The notes below the pieces were generated by a model. It saw only the letters and a program-made list of their open reading frames with translations, had not been told where the DNA came from and did no database searches. From an uncultured Ectothiorhodospiraceae bacterium (lineage in GTDB: Bacteria > Pseudomonadota > Gammaproteobacteria > CAMYNG01), in the NCBI GenBank assembly GCA_947259765.1, contig CAMYNG010000005.1:1-64000 (forward strand): 64,000 nt of DNA, written 5' to 3'. Both the position numbers and the translations under genes were made by a program. This document shows, piece by piece, positions 9,154 through 18,847 of the stretch. The first letter of the stretch is position 1. Each line of letters begins with the position of its first letter.

Positions 9154-9686
9154 TGACACGTACGTTAATTCCCCTGGTGTTGTTCGCGATCCTGGTTGGC
9201 TTTTTGTACGTTGGCCTGAATCTGAAACCGCGCGAAATTCCCTCGCCCCTGATTGGCAAGCCGGCGCCGGAGTTTGATCTGCCACGCTTGCTGGATCCAC
9301 AGTCGCGCGTTGCTTCAAAAGATCTTCTGGGCAAGGTGACGCTGGTGAACGCGTGGGCATCCTGGTGTGTATCCTGCCGCGCCGAACACCAACTGCTGAT
9401 GGAACTGGCGAAAAACCAGAATACGCAAATTTATGGCATTAATTACAAAGATAACCGCAGCGATGCACTGCGTTACCTGCAGCGACTGGGCAACCCCTAT
9501 GTTGCCAACGGGCACGATCTCAATGGGCGTGTTGGTATCGACTGGGGCGTGATAGGCACGCCCGAAACCTTTGTCGTCGATAAACAGGGCACCATTCGCT
9601 ACAAGCAAATCGGTCCGATCAATGCGGATGTCTGGCGAACCACCATCGCACCGCTGTTACAGCAACTTGAGCAGGAGCAGGGATGA
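9153..9686 (+). CDS. ccmG: Thiol:disulfide interchange protein CcmG/DsbE
   Basis: A 177-residue membrane-anchored thioredoxin-fold protein (anchor about residues 5-23). The active site WCVSC is at 71-75 and the cis-Pro loop GTPETF follows. It keeps the CXXCH cysteines of apocytochrome c reduced, working with CcmH. The start overlaps the last base of the ccmF stop; its stop overlaps ccmH by 4 bp. Confidence 0.95.
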   Translation: MTRTLIPLVLFAILVGFLYVGLNLKPREIPSPLIGKPAPEFDLPRLLDPQSRVASKDLLGKVTLVNAWASWCVSCRAEHQLLMELAKNQNTQIYGINYKDNRSDALRYLQRLGNPYVANGHDLNGRVGIDWGVIGTPETFVVDKQGTIRYKQIGPINADVWRTTIAPLLQQLEQEQG

Positions 9687-10195
9687 GCCCCCATAGTCGT
9701 ACCACGTTATCGGTTCTTGTGTTGTTTTGTGTCCTGGTCATGCCGGCGCAGGCAATAGTTGAAAGCAAGGACATCATGCCTGAGGAATTTCAGAGCGAAG
9801 CAGAAAAACAGCGCTTTAAGGAGTTGGTCGCGGAACTGCGTTGCACGGTTTGCCAAAATCAAAACCTGGCCGACTCCAATGCGTCGCTGGCGGTTGACCT
9901 AAGACGTGAAGTTTTCGAAATGATCCAGGCGGGCAAAACAGATCAGGAAATTGCCGACTTTCTTGTCGCCCGCTACGGTGACTTTGTACTTTATAAACCA
10001 CCTTTCAAAAGCACTACGGCGGTCCTCTGGATTGGGCCCTTTGTTTTTTTCATTGTCGCCGTTTCGATTCTCATCGCGCTCATCATCCGGCGTAGCAGCG
10101 CGCCCGCACAACCCTTGAGCGGACAGGAGTCCAACGAGTTAAACCGTGTCCTGCAGCAAGCTGCCCATGATACGCAAAAAAAGGCAGACGAATAA
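9683..10195 (+). CDS. ccmH: Cytochrome c maturation protein CcmH
   Basis: A 170-residue protein with a signal peptide (about residues 1-24), a periplasmic helical domain with the redox motif LRCTVCQNQN (Cys54, Cys57) and one C-terminal membrane helix. It is the short, non-fused CcmH, so the TPR part found in E. coli CcmH is supplied here by the separate ccmI gene, as in Pseudomonas. It receives apocytochrome and exchanges thiols with CcmG. It overlaps ccmG by 4 bp and abuts ccmI. Confidence 0.95.
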   Translation: MSPHSRTTLSVLVLFCVLVMPAQAIVESKDIMPEEFQSEAEKQRFKELVAELRCTVCQNQNLADSNASLAVDLRREVFEMIQAGKTDQEIADFLVARYGDFVLYKPPFKSTTAVLWIGPFVFFIVAVSILIALIIRRSSAPAQPLSGQESNELNRVLQQAAHDTQKKADE

Positions 10196-11464
10196 ATGAT
10201 GTTCTGGATTGGAGTTTTGATTTTGGTTCTGGCCGCACTGGCGTGGCCACTTTATGCACTGCTCAAGCAACAGCACCGGCGCACGAACAGGAACACTACC
10301 CTCAACATCGCAATTTATCGCGACCGTCTCGACGAGCTTCAAGCCGATCTCGAAAACGGAACCCTCGACAAGAGTCAGTTTGAAACTGCCAAGAGCGAGC
10401 TCGCACGCTCGCTGTTGCAGGATCTTGGCCACGCACCGGAGGCTCCTGACGCACCGCGCACGCACAGATACGCAAACTGGGTTGGCGTTGGCTTATTGAT
10501 CCTGACTCCCCTTGTGGCGTTTGCGATATACGACCACATCAGAAAAGAGATCCATTTCGTCGATGTCGCGCCGAATAACCGTGGCGAAGAAGCGCAAATC
10601 GCACAACGTGAAGTACGTCGACAATTGTTCCAGCTACAAACCGACCCTGATCACGGCGAAGCTTGGGTAACCCTGGGACGTGCGTACATGATTATGGGAC
10701 TGCCGGCGGAGGCCTTGCAATCCTATGAGCGGGCGATCCGCCTGCAGGGTGAATCCGCAGAATTGCTTGTCAGCAAGGCACATGCGATGGCGCGGTTGCA
10801 CGATGGCAACCTTGAAGGTCAACCGGAAGAACTCATTCGCCGCGCCCTGGCGCTGGATCCTGACAGTCGCGGCGCGCTTACGTGGGCCGGCATGGTACGC
10901 TACCAACACGGTGACTACGCTGAAGCGATCCGTTACTGGGAGCGCTTGTTAGCGTTATTGCCCGAGAACGCTGAACCGGTCGGAGCCATACGTGGCCTCA
11001 TTGCCCAGGCCCGCAAGCAACAGGCGTCACCGGATACGACGGCGTCGACTGCAGGCACACCGGCCCAGGCGTCGCCAACACCACCTGCTACACCCACGCA
11101 GGATAAAGGCGCGGCAGCGGCTTCCATCAACGTTGCGGTAAGTCTCGATTCGGGCCTGCAGTCCAAGGTTAAACCGGAAGATACCGTCTTCATTCTTGCG
11201 CGTGCAAGCGAAGGTCCCCGCATGCCGCTTGCGATTGTGAAAAAGCAGGTACGCGATCTGCCGCTTACCGTCAAATTAGACGACAGTATGGCGATGATGC
11301 CGCAAATGAAATTGTCCGCATTTCCCAAGGTTACCGTGGTGGCGCGGGTATCCAAGGCCGGAACAGCGAAGCCACAGACCGGCGATCTGTATGGCGAAAA
11401 GGGCCCCTTAAGCCTTACGGATACCGAAAGCGTTGACGTAATCATCGGGTCGACAATACCCTGA
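10196..11464 (+). CDS. ccmI: Cytochrome c maturation TPR protein CcmI
   Basis: A 422-residue protein. Two membrane helices flank a cytoplasmic loop in the first 110 residues (MMFWIGVLILVLAALAWPLY and WVGVGLLILTPLVAFAIYDH). A periplasmic TPR region follows (about 140-265, with AWVTLGRAYMIMGLPAEAL), then a Pro/Thr/Ala linker and a C-terminal beta-rich domain. CcmI binds the C-terminal helix of apocytochromes and delivers them to the CcmFH lyase. It starts directly after the ccmH stop and is the last gene of the operon; a GC-rich hairpin follows. Confidence 0.93.
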   Translation: MMFWIGVLILVLAALAWPLYALLKQQHRRTNRNTTLNIAIYRDRLDELQADLENGTLDKSQFETAKSELARSLLQDLGHAPEAPDAPRTHRYANWVGVGLLILTPLVAFAIYDHIRKEIHFVDVAPNNRGEEAQIAQREVRRQLFQLQTDPDHGEAWVTLGRAYMIMGLPAEALQSYERAIRLQGESAELLVSKAHAMARLHDGNLEGQPEELIRRALALDPDSRGALTWAGMVRYQHGDYAEAIRYWERLLALLPENAEPVGAIRGLIAQARKQQASPDTTASTAGTPAQASPTPPATPTQDKGAAAASINVAVSLDSGLQSKVKPEDTVFILARASEGPRMPLAIVKKQVRDLPLTVKLDDSMAMMPQMKLSAFPKVTVVARVSKAGTAKPQTGDLYGEKGPLSLTDTESVDVIIGSTIP

Positions 11465-11469
11465 TACCC

Positions 11470-11493
11470 GGGCGCCCGCATTTCTGGGCGCCC
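11470..11493 (+). terminator. Hairpin after ccmI, weak terminator candidate
   Basis: GGGCGCCC (11470-11477) is repeated at 11486-11493 and pairs with itself, leaving an 8-nt loop, 5 bp after the ccmI stop. No U-run follows directly, so intrinsic termination is uncertain; it may protect the mRNA end. Confidence 0.35.
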
Positions 11494-11714
11494 TGATGAT
11501 TCCCCACGCGTTCAACGGCCAGCCATCAGTTTTTTCGGCTGCGGACAGGCCGCATGGTCCGGTTCGCGCAATCTGGCTTACCAATTTACCGTAGGGTCAT
11601 TTTCCTCCCTCGCGGAAGAGATTCTTAATATCCCCCGTTTTTTTTGCTACATTGCATTAGACTGTAGGCCTTCTCGCAAACAATAAATTACTAAAAATCG
11701 TAAGAATTTCAGGG

Positions 11715-12857
11715 ATGGCGAGCGAAACAGATTTTTGGCAGCGCTACCAGGACCAGGCCAGTGTCCTGGTCGTTGATGATGTGGCCGAAAACATAGACAT
11801 CGTTGTCGGGCTGTTACGCGACAGTTATAAAGTACGCGCTGCAACAAATGGCAAGCGCGCACTCGAGATTGCAGCATCTGAAAACCCGCCTGATTTAATT
11901 CTCCTGGATATCATGATGCCGGAAATGGACGGCATGGAGGTATGCCGGCAATTAAAACAGTCCCCCGATACGCGCGAGATTCCGGTCATTTTTCTCACCG
12001 CAAAGGGTGAAACCGCGGACATTGTTGCAGGCTTCGGACTCGGAGCAGTGGATTATGTCACCAAGCCGATCAACCCTGCGGTTCTCAAAGCCCGCGTACA
12101 AACCCATATCCGTTTAAAAATGGCCCATGAAGAATTAAAACGAGAAATGGAGCTGGTCATCGAGAACGCGCAACTACGCGATGATGTGGAACGTATTACT
12201 CGTCACGACCTGAAAAATCCTTTGGGTATTATTCTGGGTTATGCAAATTTTCTTGCCGAAGATACCGAGCTCTCGGATCAAAATAGAGAGGCGGGTCGGG
12301 TTATGGAAGAGTCTGCCTACAACATGCTCGATATGATTAACCGCTCGCTGGATTTGTATAAAATGGAGCAAGGCACCTACCAGCTTGATCCCCAACCTGT
12401 TGACGTGCACAAGGTCATTAACAGGGCGATGGCCGAAGTTAATCGACTGGCTACTCTACTGGAAATTAATGTTGTGTTCCAAAGTTCCCTCAGACAAAGC
12501 GTCGTCCTGGGGGATGAGCTGTTGTGTCATTCAATGATCGGCAATTTACTTAAAAATGCGGTAGAAGCCTCGCCCACCGGAGGTGAGGTTCTAATCTCCG
12601 AGCAAATAGCGAATGGCCTCTGTGTGTCCGTCCATAATACAGGCGTAATTCCAGATACGATTCGCGACACCTTTTTTGAAAAATATGTCACCTCCGGTAA
12701 ACAAAAGGGTACCGGACTGGGCACCTACTCCGCCAAGCTGATGGCGGAAACTCAAAAAGGCAGCATCGCGTTTGCGTCGACTAAAGCGGACGGCACAACA
12801 CTGACTGTGTGCTTACCGACTCCCGAACAACCCGCTACTCAAGTGCAAGAAGAGTAG
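11715..12857 (+). CDS. Response regulator-histidine kinase fusion (REC-HisKA-HATPase)
   Basis: A 380-residue soluble protein. An N-terminal receiver (about 16-133) has the DD pair at 21-22, phospho-acceptor Asp65 in LLDIMMPEMDG and Lys117. A short coiled-coil leads to a HisKA domain with His164 in RITRHDLKNPLG, and then an ATPase domain with NLLKNAVEASP (N box) and GTGLGTYSAK (G2). There is no membrane segment, so it reads the phosphorylation state of another protein, probably the hybrid kinase 6 bp downstream. Its receiver is very like that of the REC-HD-GYP protein in the same cluster, suggesting duplication. Confidence 0.9.
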   Translation: MASETDFWQRYQDQASVLVVDDVAENIDIVVGLLRDSYKVRAATNGKRALEIAASENPPDLILLDIMMPEMDGMEVCRQLKQSPDTREIPVIFLTAKGETADIVAGFGLGAVDYVTKPINPAVLKARVQTHIRLKMAHEELKREMELVIENAQLRDDVERITRHDLKNPLGIILGYANFLAEDTELSDQNREAGRVMEESAYNMLDMINRSLDLYKMEQGTYQLDPQPVDVHKVINRAMAEVNRLATLLEINVVFQSSLRQSVVLGDELLCHSMIGNLLKNAVEASPTGGEVLISEQIANGLCVSVHNTGVIPDTIRDTFFEKYVTSGKQKGTGLGTYSAKLMAETQKGSIAFASTKADGTTLTVCLPTPEQPATQVQEE

Positions 12858-12863
12858 CACCCC

Positions 12864-15800
12864 ATGTCGCTCTCCATCCGCGCCAAAATTCTTTTGTTTA
12901 TTGCAAGCCCCTTGTTGCTCATCTATGCAGCGCAACAAATCTATGAACTAAGACTTTTCAAAATATCCGCACAGCGAAGCGTGGAAGCCCGCATGAGCGA
13001 ACTGACGTCTCACGCCGCGTCGCGCCTGGATGCACATCTCAGGGAATTGGCCGAGACGGCACGTACGACTGCTCGGCATCTGCAGGTGGACTCCCAGCTC
13101 ACAGTGGAGCAACTCTCCCACCAATTGCAAAGTAATGTATCGGCCCACCCGTTGATCTACGGTGCAGCGATCGCGTTTGCACCGCATACATTTGAAAATC
13201 GCGACAGATTTGCGCCGTATGTTTTCCGCGACGGAGATCAATTGTCCGAAATCGACATTGGCGTTGACGGTTACGATTATACCGCCCCTCAATGGCAATG
13301 GTGGCACGCCCCGCGGAAGCTGGGACAGGGCGTCTGGACCGAGCCGTATTTTGACGAAGGTGCGGGAAATATCCTGATGAGTACCTATTCCGTACCCTTC
13401 AAACTCAACGGCGTGTTCGGTGGCGTTACCACTGTAGATATTCCGTTATTGGCGTTACGGGAAAAGCTCCCCGTTGAGGAGTTGCAAAATCGCGAACTCT
13501 ATTTATTGAGTTCCACCGGCCGTATCGCACTTCATCACCGGCCCGAGGTCATCGGACGCCACATTGACGAACTTGCTGACGAAGTAAATCGACCAAAACT
13601 AAAGGAGTTGGGGCGATTAATGCTGGCGGGTAAGCCCGGCATGATGCGTTTTCAGGCGGACAATGAATTTCCTGCACGCTGGATCTTTTTCGCCCCAGTA
13701 GACTCAAACGACTGGGTGCTTGCCCTAAGTGTAGATGAAGACGAAGTATTGGCACCGGTACATCGTCAGGTAATGTGGAACATCGCGACCTTCGTAATCC
13801 TGTTGTTAATGATAGGCGGCGCCGCCACGTGGATTTCAAGTTGGATAACGCGACCGATTGCGCGACTCGATTCGGCGGCGCGGGAAGTGGCATCTGGAAA
13901 TCTTTCCGTGCGCCCGGAGGTTAAGGGCAACGACGAACTGGGACGCCTTGCGCAGAGTTTTTCGGAGATGGCAAGCAAATTGTCTGAGCGCGAAACAGCA
14001 CTGCGGGACCTTAATGAAGCATTGGAAGAACGGGTCAGGGAGCGCACCGCTGAGCTGGAATTGGCGCAGCAAGCGGCCGAGGCCGCCACTCGGGCGAAGT
14101 CGGATTTTCTTGCCAATATGAGTCATGAGATCCGCACACCCATGAACGCCATCATGGGCATGTCACATCTCGCGCTCGGAACCGATCTATCTTCCAGGCA
14201 GCGCAACTACATCAATAAGGTATATAACTCCGCCCAGGCCTTACTTGGCATCATTAACGATATTCTCGATTTTTCCAAGATTGAAGCCGGTAAGCTGGAG
14301 ATGGAAAATATTCCGTTTCAACTTGAGGAGGTTTTAGAAAATCTGTCCAGTCTTATCGGCATGAAGGCACAGGAAAAGGACGTCGAGTTATTATTCTCCA
14401 CTGATCCGGAGGTGCCTACCGCCCTGGTGGGTGACCCGCTACGCCTCGGCCAGATCCTGATTAACCTTGCGAATAACGCTACCAAGTTTACCGAGGAGGG
14501 CGAAATCGTCGTCAGTACGCGAGTACTTACTCGCAAGGATGATAACGTCGAACTTGAATTTTCCGTAAAGGATTCCGGCATCGGCATGTCGCCTGAACAA
14601 CAAGCCAAGTTGTTTCAATCCTTTTCCCAGGCCGACACTTCAACGACCCGGAAGTACGGCGGTACCGGACTGGGTCTGACGATATGCAAGCGCCTAACTG
14701 AGATGATGCGCGGAGAAATTTCCGTGTCCAGCGAAACTGGAGCCGGTAGCACGTTTACCTTCACCGCATGGTTTGGTGTGCAGTCTGATGTCCACCAAAG
14801 CATACCCCGCCCAAGCGCGGATATTGAAGGCATGCGCGTTTTGGTTGTGGATGATAATGCGAGCGCACGCGAGATACTGAGCAATATGTTGCGCTCATTT
14901 GGCTTTACTGTGAAAACAACCACCTCCGGTGAAAAAAGTATCGACATGCTCAGAAACGCTAAGGCAGATCCATATCGACTTGTACTATTGGATTGGAAAA
15001 TGCCGGGTATGAACGGTGTACAGACTGCCCGCACTATTTTGTCTGACAGAACAATTCCGACTGCACCGAAGATTATCATCGTGACTGCCTTCGGCCGAGA
15101 GGAAGTTATGCATGAAGTTGAAAACGCGCAACTGGATGGCTTTTTAATCAAGCCTGTCAGCCCATCACTCATGTTTGACACCATCATGGAAGCGTTCGGC
15201 AAAGAAGTTTCAGGTCGCCGCGTGACGGCGAATAATGACGACAAACTCCAGGAGTCCATCAATCACCTACGGGGCGCACGCGTGTTATTGGTCGAGGACA
15301 ACGAGATCAACCGGGAGGTTGCCGTAGAGCTATTGGGTAACGCAGGTATTACTAGCGTCGTCACAACCAACGGCCAGGAAGCATTGGATGCCTTGGTCAA
15401 AAACGAATTTGATGGCGTGTTGATGGATGTACAAATGCCGGTGATGGATGGCTACACGGCAACCCGCGAGATTCGCAAGCAGGACACGTTCAAAGGTCTG
15501 CCCGTGATCGCGATGACCGCTAACGCCATGGCCGGCGATCGCGAGAAGTGCCTGGATGCCGGCATGAATGACCATATTTCCAAGCCCATAAACGTCGCTG
15601 AAATGTATGCGACCATGGCCAAATGGATTACGCCCGTCAATCCTGCCTCCGCGCCAGAGGCGACCGACGTGCCTTCGACGGCGTCCGCGATCGATTACGA
15701 ACTACCAGATTTCAAGGGCATCGATACTGCGGCCGGGCTGGCAACGGTGCAATATAATCGCGAATTGTACCGGCGCTTGCTGATTAAATTCCGCGATAAT

Positions 15801-16322
15801 CAGTGTGAATTTGAGCAGCAGTTTACACAAGCACTCGCAGACGGTGATCAGGACTTGACCACGCGTCTGGCCCATACACTCAAGGGTGTGGCCGGCAACG
15901 TGGGTGCAAAGGAAGTCCAGGCAGCTGCCGGCGAACTGGAGGCAGCCTGTGCGGATCGCCTGCCGACCGAGAAGCTCGAAGAAAATCTGTCTGTGCTGAT
16001 CAATGCATTGCTTCCGGTAATTCAGGAGCTTGAAGCGCTCGAGAACACATCTGCCACTCCTTCTGAGGACAGCCTTGGTGAAGAAGCGGACACAACCCGT
16101 TTAGCACCGCTTGTCCGTGAGTTGGCAAACCTGGTCGCAGACGACGATACGAGCGCCGCCGATATTTTGGATAAGCTTGAGGGTTCTGTGTCCGCAGCGG
16201 GCACCGGAGCAACAATCCGGCAACTGCAAAAATTAATCGGCGAATACGATTTTGAAGCGGCTCAAGCGCTGGTCGAACAGCTGGCCGATGCGCTGTCAAT
16301 TGACCTGAGTAAGAGTACATAG
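12864..16322 (+). CDS. Hybrid sensor histidine kinase (dCache-HAMP-HisKA-HATPase-REC-REC-HPt)
   Basis: An 1152-residue membrane kinase. Membrane helices at about 7-23 and 303-323 enclose a roughly 280-residue periplasmic sensor of double-Cache type. Then come HAMP (about 325-378), a coiled coil, HisKA (His near 421 in [15 protein letters not shown]), HATPase, a first receiver ([10 protein letters not shown]; Asp in LLDWKMPG near 709), a second receiver ([10 protein letters not shown]; Asp in [11 protein letters not shown] near 854) and a C-terminal HPt domain ([12 protein letters not shown], His near 1003). The full phosphorelay chain is therefore in one polypeptide. The ligand is unknown. 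It is 6 bp after the REC-kinase gene and 134 bp before REC-HD-GYP. Confidence 0.92.
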   Translation: MSLSIRAKILLFIASPLLLIYAAQQIYELRLFKISAQRSVEARMSELTSHAASRLDAHLRELAETARTTARHLQVDSQLTVEQLSHQLQSNVSAHPLIYGAAIAFAPHTFENRDRFAPYVFRDGDQLSEIDIGVDGYDYTAPQWQWWHAPRKLGQGVWTEPYFDEGAGNILMSTYSVPFKLNGVFGGVTTVDIPLLALREKLPVEELQNRELYLLSSTGRIALHHRPEVIGRHIDELADEVNRPKLKELGRLMLAGKPGMMRFQADNEFPARWIFFAPVDSNDWVLALSVDEDEVLAPVHRQVMWNIATFVILLLMIGGAATWISSWITRPIARLDSAAREVASGNLSVRPEVKGNDELGRLAQSFSEMASKLSERETALRDLNEALEERVRERTAELELAQQAAEAATRAKSDFLANMSHEIRTPMNAIMGMSHLALGTDLSSRQRNYINKVYNSAQALLGIINDILDFSKIEAGKLEMENIPFQLEEVLENLSSLIGMKAQEKDVELLFSTDPEVPTALVGDPLRLGQILINLANNATKFTEEGEIVVSTRVLTRKDDNVELEFSVKDSGIGMSPEQQAKLFQSFSQADTSTTRKYGGTGLGLTICKRLTEMMRGEISVSSETGAGSTFTFTAWFGVQSDVHQSIPRPSADIEGMRVLVVDDNASAREILSNMLRSFGFTVKTTTSGEKSIDMLRNAKADPYRLVLLDWKMPGMNGVQTARTILSDRTIPTAPKIIIVTAFGREEVMHEVENAQLDGFLIKPVSPSLMFDTIMEAFGKEVSGRRVTANNDDKLQESINHLRGARVLLVEDNEINREVAVELLGNAGITSVVTTNGQEALDALVKNEFDGVLMDVQMPVMDGYTATREIRKQDTFKGLPVIAMTANAMAGDREKCLDAGMNDHISKPINVAEMYATMAKWITPVNPASAPEATDVPSTASAIDYELPDFKGIDTAAGLATVQYNRELYRRLLIKFRDNQCEFEQQFTQALADGDQDLTTRLAHTLKGVAGNVGAKEVQAAAGELEAACADRLPTEKLEENLSVLINALLPVIQELEALENTSATPSEDSLGEEADTTRLAPLVRELANLVADDDTSAADILDKLEGSVSAAGTGATIRQLQKLIGEYDFEAAQALVEQLADALSIDLSKST

Positions 16323-16456
16323 AGAACTCAAGCACGTATTGTTTAACTAGCGGTTTGTCATAGTTCCGGACACCGCAGGCAAGACCCGAAACCACTGAGT
16401 AGGCTAAAGGGATTCTACTTGTACCAAAAAATTGGCAACCCAAGCAGGAAACACAC

Positions 16457-17515
16457 ATGAATGAAAAGTCCGCGAAGCAAACCGTACTTGTTGTCGACGA
16501 CACCCCGGACAATATTGATGTACTCAGTGGTGTGCTACGCGGCGACTACAAGGTCAAGGCGGCTTTAAATGGAGAGAAGGCTCTACGTATCGTACGTTCG
16601 GACTCCCCGCCGGATATTGTACTGCTGGATATCATGATGCCGGGTATGGATGGCTATGAGGTCTGCCAACAACTCAAGGCCGATCCACTAACCAGCAGGA
16701 TTCCTATAATTTTTATTACGGCCAAAACCGAAATAGAGGACGAGCAAAAAGGCCTGGAGCTCGGCGCGGCCGATTACATAACCAAACCGATAAGTCCACC
16801 GATCGTACAGGCACGTGTTAAAACTCAACTTGCGCTTTACGATCAAAACCGTGAGCTGGAACGTAAGGTCAGGCTGCGTACAGAAGAACTCAACGAAACA
16901 CGGCTTGAGATTATCCGCCGGCTGGGTCGTGCTGCGGAGTATAAGGATAACGAAACCGGCCTGCACGTTATTCGCATGAGTTACTACTCCCGTCTAATTG
17001 CGGAAGCCAATGAAATGGACGAGGAATGGGTTGAACTGCTGTTTAATGCCGCACCGATGCATGATATCGGCAAGATCGGCATTCCGGATAATATTCTGCT
17101 CAAAAATGCCAAGCTGGACGACCAGGAATGGGAGCTCATGCGCAAACATCCGCTGTTTGGCGCGGAGATCATCGGTGAGCATGTCTCGCCACTGATGGCC
17201 ATGTCACGCGAAATCGCGCTCTCGCATCATGAAAAATGGGACGGCAGCGGTTATCCGAACAAACTGCGGGGAGAGGACATTCCAATCTCCGGTCGCATCG
17301 TGGCCATTGCTGATGTGTTCGACGCACTTACAACCGAACGACCCTATAAGAAAGCCTGGTCTGTTGAGGACGCACTTAAGCACATCGACGAGAGCAGTGG
17401 GTCGCATTTCGATCCGCAATTGGTACCGCTGTTACACGAAGTAATGCCAGACTTGCTTGATATTAAGGAGCAGTACGAAGAAGGTCATGAAAAAACAGGG
17501 ACGAGTGACGAGTAA
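16457..17515 (+). CDS. Response regulator with HD-GYP c-di-GMP phosphodiesterase domain
   Basis: A 352-residue two-domain protein. The receiver (about 8-127) has DD at 14-15 and Asp58 in LLDIMMPGMDG. The HD-GYP domain has HDIGKIGIP (His202, Asp203), HHEKWDGSGYP (257-267) and IADVFDALTTERPYKK, so all metal-binding and GYP residues are present. It should hydrolyse c-di-GMP to GMP when its receiver is in the right state. It is the probable output of the two kinases upstream. AGGAAAC lies before the ATG. The final codons (TGTSDE-stop) lie inside a heptamer repeat array, so the extreme C-terminus is of recent origin. Confidence 0.93.
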   Translation: MNEKSAKQTVLVVDDTPDNIDVLSGVLRGDYKVKAALNGEKALRIVRSDSPPDIVLLDIMMPGMDGYEVCQQLKADPLTSRIPIIFITAKTEIEDEQKGLELGAADYITKPISPPIVQARVKTQLALYDQNRELERKVRLRTEELNETRLEIIRRLGRAAEYKDNETGLHVIRMSYYSRLIAEANEMDEEWVELLFNAAPMHDIGKIGIPDNILLKNAKLDDQEWELMRKHPLFGAEIIGEHVSPLMAMSREIALSHHEKWDGSGYPNKLRGEDIPISGRIVAIADVFDALTTERPYKKAWSVEDALKHIDESSGSHFDPQLVPLLHEVMPDLLDIKEQYEEGHEKTGTSDE

Positions 17516-17615
17516 CAAGGGACGAGCAATCCTAGCCCGGTTTTATCAGACTTCAGTATTGCCAACAAACCCGCTGTCCCTGTTCCTAGAAGCTCGTCCC
17601 TCGTCTCTCGCCCCT
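17498..17615. repeat. Inverted pair of 7-bp tandem arrays (ACGAGNN type)
   Basis: The left arm, 17498-17528, has degenerate 7-bp units (ACGAGTG, ACGAGTA, ACAAGGG, ACGAGCA). The right arm, 17592-17615, has the same units on the other strand. GGGACGAG and CTCGTCCC can pair across about 65 bp of spacer. The element separates the convergent HD-GYP and cytochrome c4 genes and overlaps the end of the former. A third array is at 28711-28739. Confidence 0.75.
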
Positions 17616-17619
17616 AATT

Positions 17620-18225
17620 TCAATGCAAGCCCTGAATGTAAGAGGCCACAGCTGCAATTTCTTCGTCGGTCATTTTCGCGGCGATGTTACGCATCATCTT
17701 ACCGGCGTCATTCGCACGCGCGCCACTACGAAAATCTTTCAGGGTTTTTTCCGTGTAGGCTGCGTGCTGACTACTCAATGCAGGAAACTTTGCCATCGGG
17801 TTACCGGCACCGGTCGGACCATGACAACCGATGCAGGCGGCCACGCCGCTGGCACTGTTGCCGCCACGGTATATCTTTTCACCCAGGGCGACCTTTTCTT
17901 TATCAGCACTTCCCGCGCTGGTTTTCTGGCTAGCAAAGAATGCACCCAGGTTGGCCATGTCTGCATCACTTAATGCCGCCGACTGACCCACCATGATGGG
18001 GTCGTTACGCTTACTGGATTTAAAATCCGCCAACTGCTTGGCCAAATAATCGGCGTGTTGTCCGGCGCGTTTGCGCCAGACGGGATTGGCGCTGTTACCA
18101 TCGGTACCGTGGCATCCGGCGCACACACCGGCCTTTTCCTTGCCGGCATTGGCATCAGCGGCAGCCTGCGCGTTCATCGCCCAAAATACGCTCAGCACAA
18201 CGATCGCTGCTCGAAAAATATTCAT
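17620..18225 (-). CDS. Diheme cytochrome c4
   Basis: A 201-residue periplasmic cytochrome. The signal peptide covers about residues 1-22 (cleavage near AQAA-ADANAG). Two class I heme sites follow: CAGCH at 35-39 and CIGCH at 131-135, each in a domain with a distal Met, giving the tandem c4 architecture. These proteins shuttle electrons to terminal oxidases. They need the Ccm system encoded upstream. PA5490 (cc4) occupies the equivalent place in Pseudomonas, next to a small monoheme cytochrome and engB, as here. It is convergent with the HD-GYP gene across a repeat element. Confidence 0.94.
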   Translation of the reverse strand: MNIFRAAIVVLSVFWAMNAQAAADANAGKEKAGVCAGCHGTDGNSANPVWRKRAGQHADYLAKQLADFKSSKRNDPIMVGQSAALSDADMANLGAFFASQKTSAGSADKEKVALGEKIYRGGNSASGVAACIGCHGPTGAGNPMAKFPALSSQHAAYTEKTLKDFRSGARANDAGKMMRNIAAKMTDEEIAAVASYIQGLH

Positions 18226-18271
18226 ACTCAGAAGACCTTCACTTGAATTTACAAAACTGGACAGTCAAAAA

Positions 18272-18308
18272 CAAATCAGGGTGCTGACCGAAGTCGCACC
18301 CTGATTTG
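18272..18308 (-). terminator. Rho-independent terminator of the cytochrome c5 gene
   Basis: A 13-bp perfect stem (CAAATCAGGGTGC with its complement at 18296-18308) continues into GAC-TTCG-GTC, a UUCG tetraloop, with one bulged base. On the minus strand it is followed by TTTTT (18267-18271). It lies 15 bp after the cytochrome c5 stop and before c4, so the two cytochrome genes are probably separate transcripts. Confidence 0.85.
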
Positions 18309-18323
18309 AGATTCTGTCGAGGC

Positions 18324-18638
18324 TTACTTCGATTTTGAAACCATGTAATCGACAGCAGCCTTGACGTCGTCGTCACTCAGGTTCGCGAATCCACCCTTGG
18401 GCGGCATCATGCCGGTCTTACCTTTGAAACCCTTGATAGCATGCTCATACATCGTCGCATTACCCTGCGCGATGCGATCCTTCCATGCTGCCGTATCACC
18501 CGTTTTGGGCGCACCCGCAGCACCGGTGCCATGACATGCATTACAGGACTTCATATAGGTATCCTGACCACCCGCAACAGCGACACCCGCTGCACCTGAT
18601 AGCGCCAACACCGACGCCAGAGCAATCATCTTCTTCAT
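18324..18638 (-). CDS. Small monoheme cytochrome c (c5 family)
   Basis: A 104-residue exported cytochrome. Residues 1-23 form a signal peptide ending AVA-GG. The single heme site is CNACH at 32-36 and the distal Met ligand is probably in KTGMMPPKGG. AAGGAGAG lies just upstream of the ATG at 18638, which decides the start; upstream in-frame codons would hide the signal peptide. It is expected to carry electrons in the periplasm with c4. It has its own strong terminator. Confidence 0.92.
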   Translation of the reverse strand: MKKMIALASVLALSGAAGVAVAGGQDTYMKSCNACHGTGAAGAPKTGDTAAWKDRIAQGNATMYEHAIKGFKGKTGMMPPKGGFANLSDDDVKAAVDYMVSKSK

Positions 18639-18722
18639 ACTAAATCTCTCCTTAACAATTGAAACCTGTTTCTTCGCCCCGTTCCCTCCGCGCGCCATGC
18701 TAGTATTGACCGCGCGGAATCC

Positions 18723-18740
18723 ACGGGGTTCAAACCCCGT
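18723..18740. promoter_or_regulatory. Perfect 8+2+8 palindrome in the cytochrome c5/engB divergent region
   Basis: ACGGGGTT-CA-AACCCCGT is a perfect inverted repeat midway between the divergent cytochrome c5 and engB starts. It could be an operator for a dimeric regulator or a small hairpin. The motif resembles a tRNA T-arm, but no tRNA body surrounds it. Confidence 0.35.
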
Positions 18741-18847
18741 CGGAGCACTCAAATATCCGGGCCACCTTTATACCGGCGGCGGCGCGGCGGGTCAAGCTGT
18801 GAAGCCCCGTCCGACCCCACAGAACCGCGTATAACTTAGTGAATTAA

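Noticed and set aside
8533-9360. 275-codon minus-strand frame opposite the ccmF/ccmG junction
   Set aside because: It spans two well-conserved ccm genes with tight overlaps; no ribosome-binding site or family resemblance.
18700-18770. Possible tRNA 3' end (T-arm-like GGGTTCAAACCCC)
   Set aside because: With a 7-nt T-loop only three stem pairs form, and no matching acceptor, D or anticodon arm is present on either strand.
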